Source of the DNA: CAZMXP01 sp964570285
Lineage (GTDB): Bacteria > Planctomycetota > PLA2
Assembly: GCA_964570285.1 (NCBI GenBank)
Contig: CAZMXP010000004.1
Span: forward strand, 76,066 to 140,065
Direction: 5' to 3'
DNA length: 64,000 bases
Position 1 is the first letter of the stretch; each line of letters opens with the position of its first letter. The position numbers and the translations under genes were made by a program. The notes below the pieces were generated by a model that made no database searches, had not been told where the DNA came from, and saw nothing but the letters and a program-made list of their open reading frames with translations. Shown piece after piece: positions 34,887 through 44,009 of the stretch.

Positions 34887-37145
34887 ATGATCAACACCGA
34901 AGCCCTGCGCCGTCGCGCCCTCGCATCCCTCGAGGTCCACGGCCCCACCCTGCTCGCCTTCAGCACCGCCGCGACCTGCTTCACGGTGGCCGCGATCCAA
35001 CTCTTCACGCCCGCGCTCTCCGAGACGACGGGGAGCGTCTCCCTCGCCCGCGGCCTCGCCCGCGGCTTCGGGATCGCCTTCGGCCCGGCCTCCACCGTGC
35101 TCGCGCTGCTCGCCGGGGCCCACGCGCTCCTCCACCTGGTGGGCCGCGGGCTCGAATTCGACAAGCGGCGCATCTTCTGCTCCTTCGCGCTGGTCATCTT
35201 CGTCCCGTGCCTGTTCGCGCTTCTCGGCAGGGCGGACGGCGCGGCGGGCGGCGTCGTCGGCGTGCTCGCGCAGGACGCCGTGCTGCTGCTCTTCCCGGAG
35301 CTTTTCGCGCTGCCGCTGCTCTTTGGCGCGACGCTCGTGACGCTCGGCCTCTCCACCGACTGGTTGTTTCACGGACTCCTGACCTCCCCCCCCGCGCCTG
35401 GGTTGTCCGGGGGGGACTCCGCTCCGCTCCGCCCCCCCGCGCCCCCCCGGCTTGCCCCCAAGCCGAAGAAGGTGGAGCCGGAGCCGGAGCCTGAGCCCGA
35501 GCCGGAACCGGAGGAGGACGACGACGAGGACGAGTGCGTCCCCTGGGAGACCGAGGACGAGGAGGAGGCCGACGACGAGCCGGGCAAGGAGGAGGAGCGC
35601 GCGCCCGTGCAGAAGCCGGTGCAGCTTCCGCTGCCGACGATGCCGGACCTGCCGCGGCCGCGGCGCAGGAAGGACGACAGCCCGCTGCCGAGCCTCGACC
35701 TGCTCGAGAAGCCGAAGTCGGTCGATCTGGGGCGGCTCGAGAAGGCGATCCAGCAGAACGCGCAGATCCTCGAGCGGTCGCTCGCGTCGTTCAAGATCGA
35801 GACGCAGGTGGTCGGACACGTGCGCGGGCCGGTCATCACGATGTACGAGCTTGCGCTGAAGGAGGGGACGAAGCTGAGCCAGGTCGTCAACCGCGCCGAC
35901 GACCTCGCGATCGCGCTGAAGGCCGAATCCGTGCGCATCGTCGCGCCGATCCCGGGGAAGAACACCGTCGGCGTCGAGGTGCCCAACATCATCCGCGACG
36001 ACGTCGGGCTCCACGGCCTGCTCGCCGAGGTGGGCAACAGCCTCGACAAGAAGGCGGTGCCGATCTTCCTCGGGCGCAACGCGGCGGGCGAGCCGATGGT
36101 GGAGGATCTCGCGACGATGCCGCACCTGCTGATCGCCGGCGCGACCGGCAGCGGCAAGAGCGTTTGCATCAATTCGCTGATCCTGTCGGTGCTGATGACG
36201 CGGCGCGCCGACGAGGTGAAGCTGATCCTGATCGACCCAAAGCAGGTCGAGCTCGCGTTCTTCCGCGAGGTGCCGCACCTGCTGACGAGCGTCGTCACCG
36301 AGTCGCGCAAGGCGGCGCAGACGCTCGACTGGGTGGTCAACGAGATGGAGGACCGCTACCGCGTCTTCGCGATGTTCGGCGTCAAGAACATCGCGTCGTA
36401 CAACCGCCTCGGGAGCAAGCGCGTCAAGGAGCTCGCGAAGGAGCACGACATCGGCGAGGAGAGCGCGCCGACCTACATGCCCTACCTCGTCGTCGTCGTG
36501 GACGAGCTCGCCGACCTGATCATGACCGGCAAGAAGGAGGTCGAGACGGCGATCACGCGCCTCGCGCAGAAGTCGCGCGCCGTCGGCATCCACAGCGTGC
36601 TCGCGACGCAGCGGCCCTCGACGGACGTCATCACCGGCCTCATCAAGGCGAACATGCCGAGCCGCGCGTCCTTCAAGGTGACGAGCAAGGTCGACAGCCG
36701 CGTCGTCCTCGACCAGAGCGGCGCCGACAAGCTGCTCGGACGGGGCGACATGCTCTTCCTGCCGCCGCGGGCGTTCCACCTCGTGCGGGCGCAGGGCTGC
36801 TACGTCAGCGACAACGAAGTCCGCGCGGTCGTGGACTACCTGCGTGCCAACGGCCCCGGCCAGGACCTGCGCGAACTCGTCGTGCGCGCCGAGACGCTCG
36901 ACACCCGCGACCCGCGCGAGGTGGACGACCTCTTCGACAGCGCCTGCCGCGTCGTGCTCGAGTCGCAGCGCGGCTCCGCGTCGCTGCTCCAGCGCGCCCT
37001 CGCCATCGGCTACACCCGCGCCAGCCGCCTCATCGACCTGATGCGCGCCCAGGGCATCATCGGCGAATTCAAGAACGCCCAGGCCGCCGAGGTCCTGTTG
37101 ACCCCCGAGGAGTACGAGGCGAAGTACAACTCCGCTGGGGAGTGA
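34887..37145 (+). CDS. ftsK: DNA translocase FtsK/SpoIIIE
   Basis: A 752-aa protein. Four hydrophobic helices (about 20-165) anchor it at the division septum. A Pro/Glu linker (about 170-260) contains repeated Glu-Pro and acidic runs. The motor part has the alpha/beta domains and Walker A GATGSGKSVC, VVVVDELADL, ATQRPSTDVITG and the C-terminal gamma winged helix (RGSASLLQRALAIGYTRA, LIDLMRAQGIIG) that reads KOPS-type sequences. It pumps chromosome ends at division. The linker is coded partly by paired C-tracts (35386-35448). GGAGA lies eight bases before the ATG, with TATAGA upstream. Confidence 0.96.
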   Translation: MINTEALRRRALASLEVHGPTLLAFSTAATCFTVAAIQLFTPALSETTGSVSLARGLARGFGIAFGPASTVLALLAGAHALLHLVGRGLEFDKRRIFCSFALVIFVPCLFALLGRADGAAGGVVGVLAQDAVLLLFPELFALPLLFGATLVTLGLSTDWLFHGLLTSPPAPGLSGGDSAPLRPPAPPRLAPKPKKVEPEPEPEPEPEPEEDDDEDECVPWETEDEEEADDEPGKEEERAPVQKPVQLPLPTMPDLPRPRRRKDDSPLPSLDLLEKPKSVDLGRLEKAIQQNAQILERSLASFKIETQVVGHVRGPVITMYELALKEGTKLSQVVNRADDLAIALKAESVRIVAPIPGKNTVGVEVPNIIRDDVGLHGLLAEVGNSLDKKAVPIFLGRNAAGEPMVEDLATMPHLLIAGATGSGKSVCINSLILSVLMTRRADEVKLILIDPKQVELAFFREVPHLLTSVVTESRKAAQTLDWVVNEMEDRYRVFAMFGVKNIASYNRLGSKRVKELAKEHDIGEESAPTYMPYLVVVVDELADLIMTGKKEVETAITRLAQKSRAVGIHSVLATQRPSTDVITGLIKANMPSRASFKVTSKVDSRVVLDQSGADKLLGRGDMLFLPPRAFHLVRAQGCYVSDNEVRAVVDYLRANGPGQDLRELVVRAETLDTRDPREVDDLFDSACRVVLESQRGSASLLQRALAIGYTRASRLIDLMRAQGIIGEFKNAQAAEVLLTPEEYEAKYNSAGE

Positions 37146-37270
37146 CGCGGTCTCCCCCCAGCATCCCCCCAAGGATGTGATCGAGGGCGCTTGCAGGACC
37201 TGCGGGCGAGTACCCACGGTTGAAGGCTCCCCCGCCGCCAATCCTCCAGCCCCCTTGCTACCATCCCCCC

Positions 37271-37645
37271 ATGCCCGACGCCTACGACACGATCCTCGCG
37301 CGCATCAAGGTCGGCCAGACGATGCGGACGCCGGACGACAAGACGGGCAAGCCGTTCACGATCGCGGAGATCGGCCCCGAGTCGGTCACGGTCAAGACGG
37401 CGAAGGGCGGCAAGGTGCGCATCTCGCTCTTCACCTTCGACACCGCGGCGAAGTACCTCGCCGACATGGGCTGCCGCGGCGACCGCTGGCTCGAAGTCAA
37501 GGACGAGAACTTCCAGATGGTGCTCAACATGGAGAACGACCGCGTGCGCGCCGCCTCCTACGTGCTCGGCATCCTCGCGGCGGCGGGCGTCATCGAGATC
37601 GACGGCGGCCGGCCCAACCGCGCGCGGCTCGTCACTCGACCGTGA
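37271..37645 (+). CDS. Conserved-looking small protein of unknown function
   Basis: A 124-aa protein. ATG at 37271 is supported by TACCAT exactly six bases upstream. The first half looks like a beta-rich fold (TPDDKTGKPFTIAEIGPESV, VKTAKGGKVRISLFTFDTAA). The C-terminal half looks like a small helical or winged-helix module (NDRVRAASYVLGILAAAGVIEI). I do not recognise a family. The 3' end overlaps the convergent peptidase gene by 14 bases. Upstream bases 37146-37270 hold no gene, but include a C6-AGCAT-C6 tract. Confidence 0.65.
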   Translation: MPDAYDTILARIKVGQTMRTPDDKTGKPFTIAEIGPESVTVKTAKGGKVRISLFTFDTAAKYLADMGCRGDRWLEVKDENFQMVLNMENDRVRAASYVLGILAAAGVIEIDGGRPNRARLVTRP

Positions 37646-39146
37646 GGATCGCCGAGGCGACCGCCGCGCCCTTCTCCCCCTCGACAAAGAGGCGGATCGG
37701 ATGGGGGCCCGGGGGAAGATCCTTCGACAGCGGCAACGGGATCGAGAACCTCCCGCCCTTGACCTGCCCCGTCCATGTCGCGAGAACCCAGTCGTTCGCG
37801 TTCCTGTAGCAGTCGCGGAAGGCCTCCTCGCTGTCGCCCGCGCGCTTCGCGCGCGGTGTCGTGCGAGCCTGGACCAACTCGACCAGCGCCGCGCCGTCCA
37901 CCGGCGAGGTGCCCGTGAGCGAGGCGAGCGCGCCGCGCGCCGCGGCAGGGGGCGCGTCGACGGTCGCCGTCGCGGGCAGCGGCAGCCGCATCAGCGGGTC
38001 GCCGAAGAGGTGGTAGAGGTAGAGGTGCTCCTTGCGCTCGCCGATCCGGAGCTTCTCGTCGAACTGGTAGCCGAGCGCGAGCATCTCGATGAACTGGCGC
38101 CCCGGATCCCCCTCCTTCGCGTTGACCAGGCGGCGCTTCGCCTGCAGCCACGCCTCGCCGAGCGTCGGCCGCCGATCGACGAAGAGCGCGTCGAGCAGTT
38201 CCTTGGCAAGCACGCCGTTCGCGTAGGGCATCGAGACGCGCGAGGACGCAATGACCGCGATCGGCCCGCTCGGCAGGCGCAGCGCCTCCTCGGCGAGGCA
38301 GTCGGGCCCGTCGTCGAAGCGGCCGGTGGAGCAGGCGACAAAGACCGCGATCGGCGCGCCGCGGCGGCACTCGATGCTGTCGATCGCCTCCTCGGGGAAG
38401 ATCTCGTGGCTCCGGCCGCCGAAGCGCACGCGGTCGAGGTGCCGGCGGCTGCCGTGGCCCATGTAGGCGACGACGAGCGCGCCCTCGTTGAGCCGCTCGA
38501 GCATCGCCTCGCCGACGCGCGCGGGCGGCGGGCAGAAGGGGCTGTTCGGGTTCGCGTAGGTGACGTGCAGGTCGAAGTCCTGCGAGACGCTCTCGGTCAG
38601 GAACTTCGTCGCGACCTGCTCCAGCGCCCAGTCCTGCAGCGCGCCAAACCCCCCGACGCCCGCGAAGACGTTGACGCGCCGCCGCCAGAGGCCGAAGTCC
38701 CGGCCCTTCTCGTACGCGACGACCCGCCCGAGCATCGCGCCGACCTCCTCCGGGCTGTCGGCGGGGATGCGCCCGACGGCGAGGTCGGGCAACTCGTCGC
38801 CGTCGAGATCGGAGAGCGGGTGGTCGGTCGCGATCTGGAAGTCCTGCTCCCAGATGCGGATGAAGACGCCCTCGCGGTAGGCGCAGCGCACCTGCTTCAT
38901 GTCGCCGAGCAGCAGCACGCTGCGGAGCGTGCCGCCCGCCGCGACGTCATGGACGAGCTTCGGCAGGTCCTCCGCGGGCTCGCGGAACTCGAGCACGTGC
39001 CCCTGCGCCTCGCGGTACCCCTTCCACTCCTTCGCCGCGGGCCAGTAGGCCTTCGGCGCGATCACGAGCGTGTCCTGGGCCCCCGCGACCCCCCCCAAGG
39101 AAACGAGCAGCAGCAGCGCTCCCGAAAGCCGGCGGTTAGTAGCCAC
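37632..39146 (-). CDS. Secreted gingipain-like cysteine peptidase (C25 family)
   Basis: A 504-aa protein. GTG at 39146 is chosen because TACACT lies six bases upstream and the N-terminus (RRLSGALLLLVSLGGVAGAQ) is a signal peptide. C25 features: LVIAPKAYWPAAKEWKGYRE, DLAVGRIPADSPEEV, the catalytic His in VVAYMGHGSRRH and the catalytic Cys in VFVACSTGRFDD, then YHLFGDPLMRL near 395. A C-terminal beta-sandwich-like module follows. It is an exported protease that probably processes surface proteins or degrades extracellular protein. There is no type IX sorting domain. Confidence 0.9.
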   Translation of the reverse strand: MATNRRLSGALLLLVSLGGVAGAQDTLVIAPKAYWPAAKEWKGYREAQGHVLEFREPAEDLPKLVHDVAAGGTLRSVLLLGDMKQVRCAYREGVFIRIWEQDFQIATDHPLSDLDGDELPDLAVGRIPADSPEEVGAMLGRVVAYEKGRDFGLWRRRVNVFAGVGGFGALQDWALEQVATKFLTESVSQDFDLHVTYANPNSPFCPPPARVGEAMLERLNEGALVVAYMGHGSRRHLDRVRFGGRSHEIFPEEAIDSIECRRGAPIAVFVACSTGRFDDGPDCLAEEALRLPSGPIAVIASSRVSMPYANGVLAKELLDALFVDRRPTLGEAWLQAKRRLVNAKEGDPGRQFIEMLALGYQFDEKLRIGERKEHLYLYHLFGDPLMRLPLPATATVDAPPAAARGALASLTGTSPVDGAALVELVQARTTPRAKRAGDSEEAFRDCYRNANDWVLATWTGQVKGGRFSIPLPLSKDLPPGPHPIRLFVEGEKGAAVASAILTVE

Positions 39147-39192
39147 GACGGAAGTGTAACCGGCGTCGTCAGCCGCTACCCTTGGCGCCGCC

Positions 39193-40305
39193 TTGCCGAG
39201 CGACCACTCCGATTGCGTCATCGTCGGCGCGAGCTTCGCCGGGCTCGCCTGCGCGAGCGCGGCGGCGCGCGCGGGCCTGCGGGTCACCGTGCTCGAGCAG
39301 AAGGCCGATCCGGGCGAGAAGCTGCACACGACCGGCATCCTCGTCAAGGACGCGATCGACCAGGTGGCGCTGCTCGATGCCCTGCCGCCGGCCCTCGTGC
39401 GGCGCATCGACGGCGTGCGCCTCTACGCGCCGAGCCTGCGGTCGGTGGACCTGCGCGCGCCGGGCTACTACTTCCTCGCGACGGAGACGCCTGGGCTCAT
39501 GCGATGGCTCGCCGCGCAGGCGGCGGCGGCGGGGGCGCGCGTGCGCTGCGGCAGCCTCTTCGCGCGCGCGGAGCGCATGCAGAGCGGTTTCGACCTCGGC
39601 GAGTTCGGCACGACGCGCTACCTCGTGGGCGCGGACGGGCCCAACTCGCGCGTCGCCAGGGTGCTCGGGCTCGGGCAGAACCGCAAGTTCCTCTTCGGCA
39701 TCGAGCACGAGTACGCCGGTGTCGCGATCGCCGAGTCCGACTACTTGCATTGCTTCGTGGATCGGCGGCTCGCGCCCGGTTACATCGCGTGGGTGGTCGC
39801 CGGCGTCGGCGTGCTGCAGGTGGGCCTCGCGCGCCGGGCGGCGCGCCGCGCTCCCCCGCCCGACGCCGCGATGGCCGCGCTGCTCGGCAAGATCGCGCCG
39901 CTCTTCGATCTGCGGGACCGCCCGCCCACGGCGGTGCGCGCCGGCCTGATCCCGTGCGGCGGTGTCGTGCGCCCGGTCGCGGCGTCGCGCGCGCTGCTCG
40001 TCGGGGACGCCGCCGGCATGGTCTCGCCGGTGACCGCGGGCGGCATCCACACGGCGCTGAAGCACGGCCTCGCCGCCGGCCACGCGATCGTCGAGTACCT
40101 GACCGGCAAGCGCGACGACCCGGCCGGATGGTTCCCTCGCAGCTACCCGCGCTTTCGCACCAAACGGCTGCTGCGCTTCCTGTACGACCACTTCCAGAGC
40201 GATCTGCTCTTCGATCTGCTGCTACGGACGCGGGCGATGCGCTCGGCGGCGAGCGTCGTCTACTTCCACCACAAGGGGGTCTTCGATCCGCCGCGCCGCG
40301 AGTAG
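39193..40305 (+). CDS. FAD-dependent oxidoreductase, geranylgeranyl-reductase-like
   Basis: A 370-aa flavoprotein. The N-terminal FAD-binding motif CVIVGASFAGLACASAAARAG is followed by an acidic LEQKADPG, the second FAD motif DGPNSRVARVLG, and the C-terminal ALLVGDAAGMVSPVTAGGIHTALKHG. This is the layout of geranylgeranyl reductase/halogenase-type oxidoreductases, which act on lipids or isoprenoids. The substrate is unknown. The start is a TTG (39193), ten bases after TACCCT; this choice is less certain. Its TAG stop forms the first three bases of the thiD -10 box. Confidence 0.88.
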   Translation: MPSDHSDCVIVGASFAGLACASAAARAGLRVTVLEQKADPGEKLHTTGILVKDAIDQVALLDALPPALVRRIDGVRLYAPSLRSVDLRAPGYYFLATETPGLMRWLAAQAAAAGARVRCGSLFARAERMQSGFDLGEFGTTRYLVGADGPNSRVARVLGLGQNRKFLFGIEHEYAGVAIAESDYLHCFVDRRLAPGYIAWVVAGVGVLQVGLARRAARRAPPPDAAMAALLGKIAPLFDLRDRPPTAVRAGLIPCGGVVRPVAASRALLVGDAAGMVSPVTAGGIHTALKHGLAAGHAIVEYLTGKRDDPAGWFPRSYPRFRTKRLLRFLYDHFQSDLLFDLLLRTRAMRSAASVVYFHHKGVFDPPRRE

Positions 40306-40308
40306 AAT
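40303..40308 (+). promoter_or_regulatory. TAGAAT -10-like box starting with the upstream stop codon
   Basis: The TAG of TAGAAT is the stop codon of the flavoprotein gene. Six bases later comes the thiD ATG, so the transcript would be leaderless. There is no Shine-Dalgarno. Confidence 0.6.
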
Positions 40309-40314
40309 GGGGCG

Positions 40315-41091
40315 ATGCGCGTCGCGCTGACGATCGCCGGATCGGATCCTTCGGGGGGCGCGGGGGCGCAGGCGGACCTCAAGACCTTCCAGGCCCACGG
40401 TGTCTTCGGCATGGCGGTGCTGACCGCGCTGACCGCGCAGAACACCTGCGGCGTCAGCGGCGTCCTCGACATCCCTCCCGAGTTCGTCGCGGCGCAGCTC
40501 GACGCGGTGCTCGGCGACACGGAGGTGCATGCGGCCAAGACCGGGATGGTCTCGCGCGCCCCGACGATCGTCGCGATCGCCGAGGCGCTGGCGCGACACC
40601 CGGTGCGCCATCTGGTCGTCGATCCGGTCATGGTCGCGACCTCGGGCGATGCGCTGCTGTCGGACGACGCGGTGGACACCCTCGTCGAGCGCCTCTTCCC
40701 GCTCGCCCTGCTCGTGACGCCGAACATCCCCGAAGCGGAGCGTCTGACCGGCATGCGCATCACGACGAGCGGCGACATGCGCGACGCGTCGGCGATCCTG
40801 CAGCGGCGCGGCGCGCGCGCGGTGCTCGTCAAGGGGGGCCATCTCGACGGCGCCGAGGTCGTGGACCTGCTCCACGCCGAGGGCGTCTTCCGCGAGTTCC
40901 GCCAGAGGAGGCTCCCCGGGCCCCCGGTCCACGGCACCGGCTGCGCGCTCTCGGCGGCGATCGCGGCGCACCTCGCGCGCGGCGCGGCGCTGACCGAGTC
41001 GGTCGCGCGCGCGCACGCGTTCGTGCACAAGGCGATCGAGCGCGCCGTCGCCACCGGCAAGGGCGCACGGCCGGTGAACCTCTTCGCATGA
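40315..41091 (+). CDS. thiD: Hydroxymethylpyrimidine/phosphomethylpyrimidine kinase
   Basis: A 258-aa ribokinase-fold enzyme that phosphorylates HMP and HMP-P in thiamine synthesis. Motifs: LTIAGSDPSGGAGAQADLKTF, HGVFGMAVLTALTAQNT, VDPVMVATSGDALLSD, TPNIPEAERLTGM, VLVKGGHLDGAEVVDLL and VHGTGCALSAAIAAHLA. No TPP riboswitch is possible upstream because only six bases separate the -10-like box from the ATG. No thiE or thiC is in the window. The stop overlaps the next ATG (ATGA). Confidence 0.97.
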   Translation: MRVALTIAGSDPSGGAGAQADLKTFQAHGVFGMAVLTALTAQNTCGVSGVLDIPPEFVAAQLDAVLGDTEVHAAKTGMVSRAPTIVAIAEALARHPVRHLVVDPVMVATSGDALLSDDAVDTLVERLFPLALLVTPNIPEAERLTGMRITTSGDMRDASAILQRRGARAVLVKGGHLDGAEVVDLLHAEGVFREFRQRRLPGPPVHGTGCALSAAIAAHLARGAALTESVARAHAFVHKAIERAVATGKGARPVNLFA

Positions 41092-41903
41092 GGATCGCGT
41101 TCGTCGGCTGCGGCGCCGCGGGCCGCCCGCTCGGCATCGCGTGGCGCAAGGCGGGCCACAGCATCGGTGCCGTTCTCGCACGCCGCACCGCGGCGGAGGC
41201 GGTGGGGGCCCTGGGGGAGGGGGTCGCCGGCGGCTCGCTCGACGACGCCGACGTCGTCGTCTTCGCGACGCCGGACGACGCGCTCGCTTCGGTCGCGGCC
41301 CGGTTCCCCCTCGCCCCCTCCCAGATCGCCCTCCACCTGTCGGGCGCGCACCCTTCGACCGTGCTCAGCCCGACCGGCGCGCGCACCGCGAGCCTCCACC
41401 CGCTGCGTGCCTTTGCCGATCTCGCGACCTCGCTCGCCGCGCTGCCGCAGACGCACTTCTTCGTCGAGGGCGAGGCCGTCGAGGTCGCGGAGCGCCTCGC
41501 GAAGGACGTCGGCGGCACCGTCGCCCGCATCGCCACCGACCGGAAGATCCTCTATCACGCCGGCGCGACGACGGCGGGCAACTACACGGTGACCCTGCTG
41601 TCGGTCGCGCTCGAGCTGCTGCGTCGCGCCGGCGTGTCGGAGGAGGAGGGCCTGCCCGCGCTTCTGGCGTTGGCGAGGGGTGCGCTGGACAACGTCGGGC
41701 GCGTCGGCGTCGCGAAGGGGCTCACCGGTCCCTGCGCGCGCGGCGACGTCGAACTGGTCCGCCGCCACATGGAGGCGCTCCCGCCGCCGATCCGGGCGCT
41801 CTATGCGGAGCTGTTGCGCGCGACGATCCCCATCGCGCGCGCGAAGGGGACGCTCGGCGCCGAGGCCGCGCGCGAACTCTCCCGGCTCTCCGAGACGACC
41901 TAG
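41088..41903 (+). CDS. Rossmann-fold NADP-binding protein with DUF2520-like C-terminus
   Basis: A 271-aa protein. The N-terminus MRIAFVGCGAAGRPLGIAWR is a dinucleotide-binding loop. The Rossmann half carries VVVFATPDDALASVAARF, LHLSGAHPSTVL and ASLHPLRAFAD. The C-terminal helical domain (KILYHAGATTAGNYTVTLLS) matches the DUF2520 type found in proteins related to ketopantoate reductase. Coupled to thiD by ATGA. It is probably a reductase acting on a small metabolite. The following gap 41904-41977 shows no gene. Confidence 0.88.
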   Translation: MRIAFVGCGAAGRPLGIAWRKAGHSIGAVLARRTAAEAVGALGEGVAGGSLDDADVVVFATPDDALASVAARFPLAPSQIALHLSGAHPSTVLSPTGARTASLHPLRAFADLATSLAALPQTHFFVEGEAVEVAERLAKDVGGTVARIATDRKILYHAGATTAGNYTVTLLSVALELLRRAGVSEEEGLPALLALARGALDNVGRVGVAKGLTGPCARGDVELVRRHMEALPPPIRALYAELLRATIPIARAKGTLGAEAARELSRLSETT

Positions 41904-41977
41904 CCGTCCGCGTGCCGAAACCGGACCAACCCGAACAGTTATCGGAGTGTGTCTTCGGGGGGGGAGATCGGGCGGCC

Positions 41978-43648
41978 CTACGCGTAGATCGCGTCCACCA
42001 ACCCCGCGTACCGCTCCGCGATCAGGTTGCGGCGCATCTTCAGCGTCGCGGTCAGCAGGCCGTTCTCGGTGCTGAAGGGCTCCTCGATCAGCGCGAACTT
42101 GTGCACGGCTTCGAAGGCGCGGAAGCCGCCCTTGGGGCCGGTGCTCTCGGCGAGGGCGCGGCGGATGTTCTCCTCGCTGGCGCCGCGCTCGCGGTCGGGG
42201 ACGACCAGCGCCGCGAGGTGCTTTCGGTCCTGGCCGACGAGCATGACCTGCTTGACATAGGGGGAGAGCAGGATCCGGTTCTCGATCGGCTCGGGTTCGA
42301 TGTTCTCGCCGCCAGAGAGCACGATCGTCTCCTTCAGGCGGCCGGTGAAGACGAGATCCCGGCCGTTGACGATGCGGCCGAGGTCGCCCGTGTCGAACCA
42401 GCGCTCGTCGTCGAGCACCGCGCGCGTGAGCTCCTCCTCGTTGTAGTAGCCGCGCATCACCTGCGGGCCCTTCACCTGGAACGTCCCCTTCGGACCGACG
42501 CGGATCGCCGTCTCGGGCACGGCGCGGCCGATCGTGCCGAGCACGTTGTCATGGCGGTCGCGCAGCGCGACGACCGGCGCCGTCTCCGTGAGGCCGTAGC
42601 CGATCAGCAGCGTGATGCCGACATCCGCGAAGAACTGGTCGAGGTGCGGCGCGAGGTAGCCGCCGCCGCTGACGACCAGCTTGAGACCCCCCCCGAGCCC
42701 CCCCCGGATCTTCCTGTAGAAGAGGCGCTCGCCGAGCGCGTGCAGCGGCGCCGCGAGGAAGTTGCCCCGCCGCCTCGCGCGCGTCGCCGCGCGGCAGAGC
42801 GCGAAGAGCCGCTCGAGCACCCGGCTCTTCTTCGAGAGCGTCTGCAGCACGCCGTCATGCACCGACTCCCAGAGGCGCGGCACCGCGGCGAAGAACTGCG
42901 GCCGGTGCTCCCTGAGATCGTCGCGGAAGCGGCGCCGGTCGCTGTAGACCGTCACGCACCCCACCGCGTGCCCGCAGAGCTCGACGGTCTGCTCGAAGGT
43001 GTGCCAGGACGGCAGGATCGACACCCACGTGTCGCCCGCGGCCATGCCGACGAGGTCGGGCAGGTGGCGGATGTTGTGCGCGATGTTCCGGTGCTCGAGC
43101 ATCACCCCCTTCGGGCGGCCGGTCGTGCCGCTCGTGTAGAGGATCACCGCGAGGTCCTCCGGCGCGCGCGCGCGCGCGTACTGCGCCAGCGTGCCGGAGG
43201 GGAGGTCGGCGGGTCCGGGAAACTCCTCCGCGTCCATGCGGAGAACGGGTAGGGGTCCGGGGACCCGGTCGGCCATTCTGGCGCTGCCCGCGAGCACGAT
43301 CCTGCTGCCGCTGTGTTCGAGCAGGTAGGCGAGTTCGGAGGGCGCGATCTCCTCGCCCCGCGGCACGACGACGGCGCCGCAGGCGAGCACCGCGAGATAG
43401 CTGTGCAGCCAGCGCGCGCTGTTCTCCGCGAGGAGCGCGACGCGGTCGCCGGGGCGGACGCCCTGCTCCTTCAGGCGCGTCGCGATGCCGTGGATCGCGC
43501 GTGCGGCGTCGCCGTAGGACCAGCGGCGCTGCCGGTCGATCTGCATCGTCCGGTCGGCGTACCGGTCGAACGCGCGGAAGAGATGGGTGTTGATCGTCTC
43601 CACGTGGCGATTGGCCCGCGGGTTGCTTCGGCTAGGAGTTGAGGGCAT
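41978..43648 (-). CDS. Long-chain acyl-CoA synthetase (AMP-forming)
   Basis: A 556-aa ANL-superfamily enzyme that activates fatty acids as acyl-adenylates and then CoA thioesters. Motifs: AVILYTSGTTGRPKGVMLEHRN, ILPSWHTFEQT, VVSGGGYLAPHLDQFF, IGYGLTETAP, WFDTGDLGRIVNGRDLVFTGRLKE and the catalytic-Lys region ENGLLTATLKMRRN. A C8-GAG-C8 tract (42684-42702) encodes the GGLGGG turn before the A3 region. ATG at 43648 is used; a downstream GTG at HVETINTHLF is an alternative. It is divergent from trxA. Confidence 0.93.
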   Translation of the reverse strand: MPSTPSRSNPRANRHVETINTHLFRAFDRYADRTMQIDRQRRWSYGDAARAIHGIATRLKEQGVRPGDRVALLAENSARWLHSYLAVLACGAVVVPRGEEIAPSELAYLLEHSGSRIVLAGSARMADRVPGPLPVLRMDAEEFPGPADLPSGTLAQYARARAPEDLAVILYTSGTTGRPKGVMLEHRNIAHNIRHLPDLVGMAAGDTWVSILPSWHTFEQTVELCGHAVGCVTVYSDRRRFRDDLREHRPQFFAAVPRLWESVHDGVLQTLSKKSRVLERLFALCRAATRARRRGNFLAAPLHALGERLFYRKIRGGLGGGLKLVVSGGGYLAPHLDQFFADVGITLLIGYGLTETAPVVALRDRHDNVLGTIGRAVPETAIRVGPKGTFQVKGPQVMRGYYNEEELTRAVLDDERWFDTGDLGRIVNGRDLVFTGRLKETIVLSGGENIEPEPIENRILLSPYVKQVMLVGQDRKHLAALVVPDRERGASEENIRRALAESTGPKGGFRAFEAVHKFALIEEPFSTENGLLTATLKMRRNLIAERYAGLVDAIYA

Positions 43649-43651
43649 TGG

Positions 43652-43657
43652 TATACT
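43652..43657 (+). promoter_or_regulatory. -10-like TATACT for trxA operon
   Basis: TATACT lies 25 bases before the trxA ATG and is followed by CGGAGAG, a fair Shine-Dalgarno. This operon therefore has a leader, unlike many genes nearby. The same bases read TATACC on the minus strand, next to the acyl-CoA synthetase start. Confidence 0.5.
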
Positions 43658-43682
43658 GCCCGTTTCCAGCCGGAGAGTCCAG

Positions 43683-44009
43683 ATGAGCCTGACGGTACTG
43701 AACGACGACAACTTCTCGCAGGAGGTCATCTCCTCCGGCGTGCCCGTGATGGTGGACTTCTATGCGACCTGGTGCGGCCCCTGCAAGGCGCTGACGCCCA
43801 TCGTCGAGAAGCTCGCGAAGGAGTACCAGGGCAAGCTGAAGGTCGGCAAGCTCAACATCGACGACGCGCCGCAGACGCCGAGCCAGTTCGCCGTGCGCGG
43901 CGTGCCGACGCTGATCTTCTTCAAGGACGGCGAGGCCGTCGACTCCCTCGTCGGCCTCCGGAAGGAGAGCGAGCTGCGCTCGCGCATCGAGCAGCTCATC
44001 GCCGGATGA
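43683..44009 (+). CDS. trxA: Thioredoxin
   Basis: A 108-aa cytoplasmic thiol-disulfide reductant. The active site WCGPC (Cys31 and Cys34) sits in VMVDFYATWCGPCKALTPI; the cis-Pro segment RGVPTLIFFKDG is intact. CGGAGAG lies nine bases before the ATG. Its stop overlaps the HtrA start (ATGA), so reducing power and a serine protease are made together, and the operon ends with a methionine sulfoxide reductase. Confidence 0.97.
   Translation: MSLTVLNDDNFSQEVISSGVPVMVDFYATWCGPCKALTPIVEKLAKEYQGKLKVGKLNIDDAPQTPSQFAVRGVPTLIFFKDGEAVDSLVGLRKESELRSRIEQLIAG

Noticed and set aside
40303..40314. TPP riboswitch before thiD
   Set aside because: Only a few bases separate the upstream gene from the thiD start, so there is no leader to hold a riboswitch.
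40346..40372. Paired G-tract in thiD as a member of the dispersed motif
   Set aside because: These bases encode the conserved SGGAGAQ motif of ThiD, so protein function explains them.
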